From: Mesotaenium endlicherianum
Taxonomy: Eukaryota > Streptophyta > Zygnematophyceae > Zygnematales > Mesotaeniaceae
Direction of reading: 5' to 3'
NCBI GenBank assembly: GCA_009602735.1
Contig: WELA01007099.1
Coordinates: 61,808 to 125,807 of the forward strand
Length of the DNA stretch: 64,000 bases
Shown here: positions 12,722 through 22,899 of the stretch, in pieces
Layout of the letters: every line of letters begins with the position of its first letter
Numbering within the stretch: the first letter of the stretch is position 1
Made by a program: the position numbers and the translations under genes
Notes under the pieces: model-generated
What the model was told of the DNA's origin: nothing
The model's database searches: none
The model's input: the letters and a program-made list of their open reading frames with translations, nothing else

Positions 12722-12796
<75 letters not shown>

Positions 12797-14042
12797 TCTT
12801 GCGCACGGTTACATAGTGCTGAGTTCCTGAGCCTATTGCTACACAAAGCAGGTGACATTACTGTGGGTCGGTGAGTGGCTGGGGGAACGAAAGCTGAAAT
12901 GTAGTGAGAAGGAAGGGGGGGAGGGGGGGGGGTCTTGCATCGTGCGACCCCTTCGTGTGGTCCTTGTCACTCCTTGGGCCTCTGGGGCCACCCGCAGTCT
13001 AATGGGCCAGGCAATCTGGGGGCAGGAAGCCCGAGTACTGCCTGAGAGATGCATCCATTCTGAGCTGGGGCTGTGCACCACGGGCACCTTGGTGGCGGCC
13101 TAGGGCTAACGACACTTGGCATCATCTGTGCGCCCCAGCTGTCGCTGCCGCGAGCTGGCCCGCCGCGAGCTGTATGCAGCAGCTGGCAAACTCTGATCGC
13201 ATGAGCTCCGACCGAGCTGGGGGAGCGGTGTGCTGGCACAGTTGTGATTGCCATGCCTGTGTTGGGATGTTCACCACACGCTTCGGATGTGGGTCCCAGG
13301 CGTTGTGCTAGCTCGCGGGTGGGACTAAATAAGGCTGCGCTGAGTTAGCAGTGGGACTGCAATGGCCCGGCAATGCGACTGCCAAGGGAGCGCCATAGGA
13401 CCTGCTCCTCACTCCGTGTGTACTGATTACCATGCTGCTGCCGGTGCCCGTGCCGGTGTCTGGTGCTGGGTGGCACAGATCTGGGATGTGCTGAGTGATC
13501 AGGAGGCGGCAGAGGTGGTGGCCAGGGCGCCCGCGCGCAGCGACGCCGCCAAGGCGCTGGTGGACGCGGCCATCCGCGCCTGGGCCTTCAAGAAGCCCGG
13601 CGCCAAGCGCGACGATGCCACGGTGGCGCTGCTTTTCTTTAGCACGGAGACCATCAAGCGCGAGGAGGACCGCGAGCGAAAGAGGGGCGCAGGGGAGAAG
13701 GCCGGGCCGGGGGCGGCGGACGAGCACAGTGCAGCGCCGGCTGCGGCGGCGGGGGCGGCAGTGGCCTCTCCCAAGGGTGTGTTTGAGAGCCTCTCTGCCG
13801 CGGAGTCCGAGAAGAGGAAGAGTGGGGAGTACGCGCGAGGAGGTGGGGGAGCGGGAGCGGGAGGCCTCGAGAGCGAGAGCGACGGCGTGGTGGAGGCGGC
13901 GGCGGCGGGTGACGTCATGAAAGTTAAGAGGCAGGCGGTGCTGTCTGCCAGCGGGCTCAGGTTCGAGAAGAACGACAGCATTGGGAACCTGGTGCAGCTG
14001 GCGCAGCGGGAGGAGGAGAAGGCCGAGGCTGCTACACGCTAG
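8204..14042 (+). CDS. PP2C-type protein phosphatase, plant clade E-like, with long insert and C-terminal extension
   Basis: Metal-dependent Ser/Thr phosphatase. Exons seen: up to 8458 (GLKGLNQDTVVSWE), about 9337-10305, 10990-11110, 11801-12024 and 13479-14042 (TAG). Motifs in order: FCGVFDGHGPYGH (metal-binding Asp at 9379), LIVGNLGDSR, GARVFALEDEP, WLPDELMPGLAMSRAFGD, ILASDG|IWDVLSD across the 12024|13479 junction, and KRDDATVALLFF with the last metal-binding Asp at 13611-13616. These match plant clade E PP2Cs. Between the DGHG region and the SGSAAVTVVLQ strand is a Ser/Gly/acid-rich insert of roughly 220 residues. About 140 extra residues follow the catalytic core. The 5' end is uncertain: 8204 follows a strong pyrimidine-rich CAG acceptor, an in-frame ATG lies at 8309 and another at 8093, and an upstream exon is likely. 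The acceptor of the second exon is lost in a poly-C/N scar at 9244-9336. Confidence 0.88.
9244..9336 (+). repeat. Poly-C run ending in N (probable assembly scar)
   Basis: Ninety-two consecutive C then one N, directly followed by the coding exon AAT TTC GCG. The expected intron-end AG is missing, so real sequence was probably lost here. Confidence 0.85.
9646..9870 (+). repeat. Three in-frame copies of a DSDLDGSVRGGK motif in PP2C
   Basis: Twelve-codon units at 9646-9681 (DSDLDGSVRGGK), 9754-9789 (DSDLDGSVRNGR) and 9835-9870 (DSDLEGSVRGGR) lie in the PP2C insert, spaced 108 and 81 bp apart. Each couples an acidic Ser-Asp patch to a basic SVR-G-R/K end. Confidence 0.85.
10526..10627 (+). repeat. 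(GA)n microsatellite in a PP2C intron
   Basis: About 100 bp of GA dinucleotides with one N at 10593; another N lies at 10369. Both are inside the intron 10306-10989. Confidence 0.95.
12053..12798 (+). repeat. (CT)n microsatellite around a 604-N gap, then (CA)n
   Basis: CT repeats run into Ns at 12118-12721 and resume to about 12776, followed by CA repeats. The flanking exons join cleanly (ASDG|IWDVLSD), so the gap is intronic and no coding sequence need be missing. Confidence 0.95.
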
Positions 14043-16552
14043 GGCCTGGCTTCTGCGGTATTGCTGGAACCCTATCTTGCTGACACGTGTCTGCTGCACA
14101 TCGAGGCTGTGTCGCGCCCACGACCTCCGCTGGCTCTGCTGGCAGGGCACTCGAAAGGTGGTGGGTCGCATCCGCTCAGCAGGACGAACTGATGACCAAC
14201 CGAATGCAACAGTGGTTGAATCTGTCTCGGGTCCGGGCATTATGGCGTTGTTTTCTTCGACGTGACGTTGGAAACGCAACACGGGCCTCGGGCGCCTGGT
14301 GTGGGGTTCCTGTAAACTGACAGAAGCCGAAGGTAAGTGCGACGGTCCTTGCGTTGAAGAGGGGCAGGGACCTGGCTCGCAGGGGTGCCCCCCAGGCCCG
14401 AAGCTTCCAAATTCTGCTCTTTCTTGTGAGTCTGTATCTGTATCATGCGGGGCCCTTGATCCTTGCGCAGATGTGTACTTTGACAAATGCGTCAGCATTC
14501 GGGCTGAAGGATTCCCGGAGAGGCTTCTGCCTCCCTCATCATCCTATTTTTTGAGGACAGTCTAGATATGTATCATTCGCTTTCGACTGATAGGAAGCTC
14601 GCACTCTGCTTTTTTAATGCTTAGTGTGTGAAGCAAAGTCTTGTAGAAAGACGTCCTGCAATTTCTTACACTTCGTAAGTTTATTTTACTCCTAGTTGAG
14701 CAGATAGAGGCGATCGCTCTTGGCAGGTAACTTATGTTGGAGAGGGTGTAGCACTTCGTGCAAGCACAACATGGACTCTGAGTTACGGTAGCGATTTTTT
14801 TATGTATTTGGACACTTTATTCACTCTGCATTCAAACAGCTCCTCCTTCGTTTTCTGAAACTGCTATCATGCTTTTGCCCAGCTAAGAGTTTACGAGGTC
14901 TCAGTTCCACAGTGCGACCTTCCCGAGTGTACCACTTCATGCATGCTGCTTGTGTGATGCAATATCTCTCCTGATTTAGTGGGGAAAAGTTGGTCTTTTA
15001 TTCTGGTACATGAGCATCTCAAGGAGCGCCTGAGTAATTGCGAGTGATTGTGATCTAAACTTGGAACACTTTCAGGAATGCACCTGTGGGGAGGCATGGG
15101 CGAGTGAGGGGCAAAATTTATTGAGGCTTAGGTATTGAAGTTCTCATTTCCATGGAGGCCGCTCAATCTTTCAAAAGCATGTCACAGCTCAGCTCCTCCT
15201 CCTAATGTTGGAACTCACCACTTAAAGTACCTTTCTGCTTAAATGAGCTTTTTGACATCAAGTCTACATAGAGATTATTTGTTCTAAAAAGATTTCAGTA
15301 CAACGTTTGCTTGATTACGGTCACACTCCATAGGTATGAAGTCCAACTGGCAATTTTCTTTGACGGGTTCCAATCTTGTGCTGCTCTCCCTACAAAAAAA
15401 TATTCGACTGTTTCATGCTCTCCCCTCCCCCTTCTCAGCCACATGTACTGCAGAGAGAGTCACTAGCTCTGCATGCAATGGAACTGCTACCCCTGTCAGC
15501 ATCGTACTCCCATGGTACCTAGCAGTCAGGACAACAAAGTTGACAACAGACTGGGGGCTTAACTTGAGAAATTGGCAGGAAGAAACATGTCATATAACCC
15601 TGTGAGTGTTCCACTAAATATCTTCACCAACCCAGGTGAGAATTAGTGCTCTGCTTGCGCCCAAACTTCTGCCTTTGCCTGCATGTGCCAAAAACAAATG
15701 GGACTGCTGCAGTCCATGTGCAGGACCTAACATTGAATGCGATGGCTTGCCTTGCTTTACTCCAACAGCATCGCTCTATGTGAAAGTTCCAGGAAGGGGC
15801 TAGGATGAGGGTAAAGGCCCCTTATGTGTGGACTAGGTACAATATCAGGCCCAATGAGTAGTGGGGATCCAATACATATCAAGCCTACACGTCCCTGCCA
15901 GGACCAACTGGTTTGTCTTACCTCACATGCTCATCCCCACAGCATGTAGAAATCCCAATCTCTCAGATCTCTTGCAGGCAAGAGAAAAGTGAACTGACAC
16001 TAGATCCGTTCCGAAAAGATTTGCCCCACGCCCATTTGAAACTAGCCCCAGCTGCCCTACACCTATGCCAGAAAAATAACATTATCTGCCGCACCATACA
16101 GGACTCGTACTCGACACCATCACGTAAAAGCTGGCGCCTTATGTTGGGGTGACTTTGGAACAGGTCTGAAGGAGGAAATGGAACTTGGAGGGCCCACTAA
16201 AAATACACGCGATATTTGTCATGCAAGTTCTTTGTCTCAAATAGTCAGATCAATCATTGAAAATAAACAGGTGCTGAGCTCCTGTGATTCATATCAGCAG
16301 ATTCAAGACATTCAAAAGTAGTCATTTTATTTCTCAAGAGATACATACGGTAGGAGACTGTTCTCCCCTTAACCAAAATCAAAAGCATAAAAAACTTAAA
16401 AAAACAGGAACTGGCAAATTATGTATCAAGTCTGGCCCAAGTTCTTGAGCTAGACTGCAAAACTGTGACATGTTTTGACCATGCCAAACTCAAACTATTG
16501 AACCTGCAGCTGATCATAAGCTACTGGTTCGATAGGAAGGCTTCCGCCTACT
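14043..16552. other. Spacer between convergent PP2C and PstS-like genes
   Basis: It contains the 3' UTRs of two convergent genes and unremarkable AT-richer sequence. I recognise no ORF, RNA gene or repeat. Confidence 0.6.
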
Positions 16553-18942
16553 CTATGGGTTGAAGGGGAGCTTGACGCCGGCAGCAAGCTTGATGCTCTT
16601 CAGGGCAGCCCTGTTGGCGACCAGATACTTGGTGGGGATCTGGTAGAAGAAGAAGGCCGACGAGAACTTTTGTGCCGCGGGAGTCTGCCATGGAGAAGAA
16701 ATGAGGCCAGTCAGCAGTCGGAAGCTGAAAGTTGATCGTCTTCAACGGAGCTCACGTCATTTGGACACGGCATACTCCATGCACCCTGCCTGGGATGACT
16801 TTCCGAGAGCTCAGACCAATGTGGAGGAGACCAATCGAGCTTCCGCAACTAGTAGTCCCCGCAAGCCAGAAGTCAAACCCGGGGTGACACGTGTGCGCCT
16901 GGAACATACCTGGGTGTAGAGGCCGAAGGCGACGACCAGGCCTCCGGTCTTTCCGTCAGAGACGTAGCTGGGCCTGTAGAAGGTGTACACAAAGGACACC
17001 ACTGGGAAGGTGGCGGGGCCGCGCACGTAGATGAGGCTGGTGCCGGCCCACACGGGGCTGGCGGGGGCCGGGGGGGAGCGGGGCACTGCCGCCAAGTAGT
17101 CAGCACCAGCGGAGATCTTGACGTACTTGCCGGCGGCGTTGGTGATGGCAATCTCTTGGAGCCTGAACTGCTTCACACCGATGCCAGACTGCAACACACA
17201 AGGGAAAGACAGGCACCAATAGATGTGTAAGTGTACGAGGTTGCTAGACACCAGAGGATACTTAGCTGTAAGCCTTTCGAGCAGTGCGTTCACTATAAGC
17301 CCCTGCACCTGCCAAGCATGCATATTATTCAGGCCTCAATTCACATTATTAGGCCACAACCTATATATTAAGGACAGATATATACACAACCTAGAGCTCA
17401 GCTCACCTGGGCATATCCGAAGGCCAGGGCGTTGGCTTTGATGATGGTGGCCTGTCCTGCATTTCCCTGGCCATACTTCACGTTGGGGTTGCCGAAGGTG
17501 AAGGGACCCTCTCCGGTGTTCTTGTATGCCCACCCGACCTTGGCAGCCTGCACCATTGCATTGTACAATAAATATGGGGAGAATTTTGTGAGCATCTTGT
17601 GTGCAAGTTGCCTGACAATTGCAATACAGCGACAACTGCACAACTGATTTAGATGAAGGACTCTCAAGAGTTGGCCAAGCTTTACGTTCAACAGATGTAC
17701 TCAACTGATTAGAACTGTCTGCCTACATCAGGACATAAGCATGATGGCCATTCACCATTTCGATGGATTGATCACAGTCCACCAAGCAACTTACCAGGAG
17801 GTAGCGAGTGATGAGGTCAGTTGTTCCGGCAGCATCCTTACGCACAACTGGGATGATGGTACCCCTGAGGCCCGAACCGGGAACCTGCTCCCACTTCAGG
17901 ATCTTGCCGTTGTAGATTGCCACAATCTGGGCGGCGCTCAATCGGAGTCCGGCTTTGTTGGACACAAAGGAGACCGTCACCAGGGCCTGCAATGACCAGA
18001 AGTTGGAACACAGCAATGCCCCAGAAGTCAGCTAGGAAGCTCCTCTTTCGCTATTGTAAGCCCCCCGTGCCCTGGATAAGTCTGCAAATTTCAAAACACC
18101 TCAAATGGTGTACTTCCATCACCGCTCGTTCTTATGTCAGGCGAGGAAGCAACCCAAAAGGGCAACAGGCCAGTATGTCAAGAGCCAGGGGTCTCGAAAA
18201 ACTCCATGAAAGCTCCCTGCTAACTTCATGAACTCTATCGCCTGTGATGAGGCAGCCATACAAGTTTTTCCTAAAGTGTTGGTGAATACCTGAGGGATGG
18301 TGAAGTGGTTGAAACCCGAGCGCTCAGCTGCAGTGAGGGGGGTGATCGAGACTCCGACCTGGTACTTTCCGCTCTTGGCCCCGAGCCTGCCATCTGTTGT
18401 AAGTTCAAACAGTAGACATCTCGGGTCAGATAGTTTAATAGCATACCATCCAAAGCAAATGAAAAAGGTGGAGCTGAAGGTGGCGCCTAAGAATATACTA
18501 GGAGGTATACAAGAGAACTAGGTAGCGTTTTACTTTCATAGGTGAAACTTCAAGGTGGTGTCTGACCTGAACGTCAGGGGAACCAACTGTAAGCTAGTAG
18601 GGTAAGCACGACTTGTAATCGGACGAGATTGACCTCGCTTCATTGTCCAACTCTATGTTTTGATCAGAAGGCAGAATGATTTCTAGCTCTCGGGAGCTAC
18701 GTCATCACATCACAACCACAGAATAACGCTTAATAGCGGTACAAGACTTGGCCCATACCCTTGGAGTTGGTGTTCTTGTATGCTGCAATTCCTGCCTTGT
18801 AGCGAGCGTTAATGCTGTTAATGACCTGGTTCTCCAGAGGAGCAGCAGACGAGCCTCCACCGATGAACTCGGCGAACACGCTGCACTGGGAAAGAGCCAG
18901 AAGGCTAACCAACAGCAAGAGCATGGCGTTTGAGCGAGCCAT
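16553..18942 (-). CDS. Secreted PstS-like phosphate-binding protein (periplasmic-binding-protein fold)
   Basis: Six exons on the minus strand: 18942-18759, 18393-18290, 17986-17795, 17547-17407, 17188-16910 and 16684-16553. All introns are GT-AG and in phase, giving 343 codons and TAG. The N-terminus MARSNAMLLLLVSLLALSQC is a clear signal peptide, probably cleaved after SVFA. The mature protein starts with GGGSSAAPLENQVI, the PstS N-terminal phosphate-binding loop pattern. Later come GFNHFTIPQALVTVSFV, LSAAQIVAIYNGKILKWEQV (PstS LS..Q...I..G.I..W) and PVVRKDAAGTTDLITRYL, equivalent to the Arg-x-Asp...Gly-Thr-Thr phosphate-contact loop. It ends FFFYQIPTKYLVANRAALKSI. In bacteria PstS feeds an ABC transporter; no permease or ATPase gene is nearby, so a role as a cell-wall or secreted phosphate binder is inference. 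The length is normal for PstS. Confidence 0.87.
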
Positions 18943-19801
18943 CTGCTCTGTAGAGCTACAAATGCAGAATGGTAGAGTTCACTTTTGGCCCTTGGAAACG
19001 GACTAGATGGTAGGCGCACAAAGACAATGATGATGACCAATGCGCACTAAATGACTTAAATAGCAAAAAGTTCGTACTCCGGAATCTGCTGAAGTCGCAG
19101 CTTTCCCATCCCTCGAGCCAGAATGCTCCGGCTTCTACGACGCGCACTGTCGGTGATAGCTGTCGAACTTTCGCCCATTAGCCCACATTGGCCCACATGA
19201 CGGTAGCCAGCAGCGGGCGGGTAGGTTCCTGCAGCTTTTCCTGGCCGTCGCGACGAATGCATCATACCATATTCTATACGTTCTACTGCGGATCGATCCG
19301 CTCGAACCCGCTCGAATTCGCTCCATCCATTTCAAGCTATTCCGTCAGCTCCTCACACACGCCATGAATTTGCACGAGCTGACCTTGTTTTCATCCGGAC
19401 CCTAACGACGCCTCCTCGTGTATTCCCTCGTGGTTTAAGAGAAGGTCCATCCGACCACGAGCGCCTGACAAGCATGTCGTACAAATTGAGACAAATGGTC
19501 GCTGCAAACACTGCAATCGAGGGTCCCCAAACCTGTTTCAAACCACCATAAACTACCTCGAACATTTCGTAAAGACAAGCAAAGCGCAAGTCGAGCGTTT
19601 CCTGGCAACCTGTTTCGGTTTGCTCTCGTGGTTAAGCGGACTAACGACGATATCTGGTGAATCTCCACCCGTAAGTCGGCCCAAGTCGGCAACATTCATG
19701 CATCTCATTCATCTTCTTTAGACAGCATCTGACCCATTCGAGTTTCAGAACTAAACATCGGACGCTGAGTGATGTCGTGAGTCGTGACTAGGGCCTCCCA
19801 A
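18943..19801. other. Upstream region of the PstS-like gene
   Basis: No ORF of note. It holds the 5' UTR and promoter of the minus-strand PstS-like gene and ends where an LTR element begins, about 860 bp before the start codon. I found no perfect PHR1-type GNATATNC site by eye. Confidence 0.5.
19055..19063 (-). promoter_or_regulatory. Possible TATA box of the PstS-like gene
   Basis: CTATTTAAG on the minus strand, about 115 bp upstream of the start codon. The position is plausible for a plant-type core promoter; this is motif evidence only. Confidence 0.3.
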
Positions 19802-20118
19802 TGTAAAGGGTGTGGATAGATGGGGGAAGCGACAGAAGTGCTGAATGATTCGATCCGACGAAGTATAGATGAAGATGATTTAAGGCTTTCGTAATGACTG
19901 TATAGTCATTGTCGGAACGACTTGAAACTTAACGGTTAAAATAACTTAACTCTATTCCAAATGATAGTGGCGGATTATGCTCAAGTGGTCGTTGGCGCAT
20001 TGCGCTCTATGAGTCGTTGACAGTCTATCTCGTGTGCTATAATAATACATCTAGAAAGATCCTTAATACATGTGAGTCTCTACACGTGTCGAATAGTTAC
20101 CTATATGTGTACATAACA
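19802..20118 (-). repeat. 3' LTR of the LARD-like element
   Basis: 317 bp with TG...CA ends on the minus strand. Both of its ends match the repeat at 22364-22446 (GATGGGGGAAGCGACAGAAG; ACACGTG..GAATAGT.AC.TATATGT). Confidence 0.7.
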
Positions 20119-22363
20119 GTACCCCCCCCCTTGAAAGAAAGCCACATTGAGGCAATATGTTGAAATGTGGCGCTGTAGGAGCGTTAACTCGAGATGTGTG
20201 GAAGAGGGCGTCGATGAAGATGAAGTGTCAGAGTGCGGGCGGTGACGTCGTTGAAGCGTTATGTTGTATGTTGAGCGGGCGCGGGCGGTTGAAGGAGGCG
20301 ACATTGTATAACATGTTGTTGACGGTGGGCGCTTTGAAGTATCTCGAGTTGTGTTGGTACCTTGGTAAGTGCTTAACACGGAAATTAGAGAAGAGTAATT
20401 GAGTGTATACAATGATGCAAATCTGGATTTCCAAGGCTGATTTTTGTGATTGAGTTCTGAATATTTGATTTTTTTAATTTTGGCAATGAGAGAAAAAAAT
20501 CCATGAAACAAGTGAATTGCAAGGAGCGGATGACAAAGTTGTGTATAGTGTGGTGTCATTTTCTAAGAGGATATTTCGAATGGAGAAGTCAAAAGAAGAT
20601 TTTCAAGTAAGAGAATGAAGCACTCATAAGCAATACGAGAATTAATTTCTTGATGTTTTTCTTTGAGGCGTTCGTATGAAAAGGCAAGATAATATCACGA
20701 ACATGAAAGTAAGCGAGAAGCTGAAAAGAAAGACAGTCAAAATCAACACAAAGAGAGATGTTCATAATGAGATGATATAAAAAGACTCAACAAGCCGAGA
20801 ATTGCACACAAAGTGAACATGCCATGACACAATTGATTCCAGAATGAAACATGAAAATGGGAGTGATATAATGCCGAACGAATAATTGAATGATTTTCCA
20901 CATGCTAAACAGAAGTACGAAAGGCCAATTAAACTCAAAAGCAAGTGCAGCATGAGAAGATGTGAAAGATCTCCACTGAATTATGCCCACGAGAAAAAAG
21001 GAAACTGGCCAAGATTGTCTCCAATACAACATTAAGCAAAATTTAGTCCTAATTTGGCCCTATCAGTCCACTCAGCCCTGGTCTAGTATTAAGAAAAAGG
21101 GACACAAACACGGCCTTTAGAAGACCAAAAAAAGATGAACGAGCTAAGCGGATAGGACAGCCGGATGAAACATGTGATGCCAATGATGCAGAACTCAAAA
21201 GTAAAGAAAATCCGAAGCAAAGCATTGAAAGCAAAATCTCAGAAAAGGAGATGAAAGCACAACACGGACAATTAAGTGCAAGAACGACCGATGCATGGAA
21301 GAATCAAAGGGAGCCTGAGAAAATTCATTGTGTATCCTGGAAAAGGCCGACAGTAAGGAAGATGCGATGCAAGCAGACACATCAATTGGGAGCGGAAGAT
21401 CAACACTGAACTTAGCCAAAGATGCACAGGCGAGAGGCGAGAAAGATATCAGTCCGCGACATGAAAGCAAAATGAATGCAAGCAAACATGCGAATAAGAA
21501 CAAGCAAAGACAACATCAAAAGGAGAGCGAGAGCTGGGGTATAAGAAAAGAACTCTCCGGAGCAGCCGCTTGATGGCGAGCAAGTGAGAAGAAGCGAGGG
21601 AGCGGATGAGGCCCCCTGAATTTTGTGCAGCCGGTGGTGGAGCCAGAAGGCCAAGATGCAAGAAGCCGCTCGTCTTTGTGTGCTGCTGGTGTCGATGTTG
21701 AGATATCAAATAAGCATGATGCCAAGAAGAATCACTAACCTAGAGATCTAAGAAGCGCCTGGCTGATTTGCATTGGATAGGAAATAATTTTGACTCCGCG
21801 GAGAAGCGAAAGAATTAAGGGCCTATGGGAAATCACAAGCTCAGACCCAAAAGAGCTCGGATATAAAACAACCCAAAAGCAAAGGGGAAGAAAGGGAGCG
21901 AAAAAGTTCCAGCAAACCCATGCAAGAGCTTAGCAATTCAACCGAGCTTAACCAGCTCAGGAGCTTGAATGAAATATGCGAGCGTATGTGCCCACAAGCC
22001 GAAGGTGCGAATCAGCCCCACAGCGTAAAGAGAGACAAAATCGCTTAAACCCGAGATTGAAAAAAAAGACTATTAAGCGTCAAGCTCAAAATGCCAAGGG
22101 AACGATCAACCCCAAGCGCGTAGAGAAATAAAGGTAAGCTTAAATCGCTCACAATGTAATATGAGAAAAATAAGCTTACGCTCGAGATCGAGAACGAAAG
22201 CTACTGAATGATAGAAGCGCAAAATGCCAAAGAAGCGATCAATTCCAAAGCTAAGGGAAAAGAACAATGAGAGCCCATCAATCTAACAGCGTGAATTGAA
22301 AGAAGGGAAATAAGAGCAAAACTTGCTCGAGAGGGAGGAAATCGAGACTAGCGTCTCCATCAA

Positions 22364-22446
22364 TGTTAAGGGTGCGAATAGATGGGGGAAGCGACAGAAG
22401 TAAAGTCTATACACGTGCAGAATAGTCACTATATGTACACATAATA
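22364..22446 (-). repeat. 5' LTR of the LARD-like element
   Basis: Short terminal copy matching both ends of the 317-bp repeat at 19802-20118. Confidence 0.65.
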
Positions 22447-22899
22447 CCAGGTGTTAGATACTTCATTTACACGCGTGGATATACCATCCACATGCGTGTC
22501 TGACCTGCCTTAAATGTATCAGTAGTGAGGCATAGCCGGCAGCAGCCGGCAGGGTACAAAAATATGCTTTATAGAAAATTGTTGACGACCCTAGTCGAGT
22601 CCGTTGACCAGTACTTGACTACTTCAGTAGTCTTTGACGAATATTATTGTTCATATCGATATTCGACTGACAAAGTTGACGTATAAGTCACACATGTATT
22701 CCCTAAACTAGGTTAACTGCTAGTTTCGTTCACACTTACCTTGCTTTAGTTACATATTAGTTTAGATAGAATTTGATCACTCATATCTACATTCATTGCA
22801 TCTGTTTCTTCAAGTAGAAAAACGCTTAGTGACACATATGAGATCTATGATGTTCTTGATCACAGCAGCTTGAGTCTAGCTTCAGTTCAGCACATAGCA
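22447..22899. other. Unassigned AT-rich sequence, possibly copia LTR or leader
   Basis: No ORF. It lies directly upstream of a copia gag-like remnant, so it may be that element's LTR and leader, but I found no second copy in the window. Confidence 0.35.

Larger units (their letters stand above)
19802..22446 (-). mobile_element. Non-autonomous LTR retrotransposon without coding capacity (LARD-like)
   Basis: Terminal direct repeats lie at 19802-20118 and 22364-22446; the right-hand copy is shorter. Read on the minus strand the LTR begins TGTTATGTACAC and ends CACCCTTACA. A G-rich polypurine tract (20121-20137) sits just inside the left LTR, so the element is oriented minus with its 3' LTR on the left. 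The 2.2-kb interior is strongly purine-rich on the plus strand and has no recognisable gag or pol. Next to the 5' LTR there is no clear initiator-Met primer site, only a 14-bp near-palindrome at 22344-22357. I see no target-site duplication. Old and broken. Confidence 0.65.

Noticed and set aside
11542-12816. 424-residue ORF containing X residues
   Set aside because: Runs through a 604-N gap; only 11801-12024 is a PP2C exon.
13308-14498. 396-residue minus-strand ORF over the last PP2C exon
   Set aside because: Antisense of a GC-rich exon; no family similarity.
21195-21709. Small hydrophobic minus-strand ORFs in the LARD interior
   Set aside because: Low-complexity Leu/Ser/Phe-rich readings of a purine-rich strand; no conservation evidence.
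22344-22357. Palindrome GAGACTAGCGTCTC as a tRNA primer site
   Set aside because: It does not match the 3' end of any tRNA I can recall; kept only as a remark on the LARD-like element.
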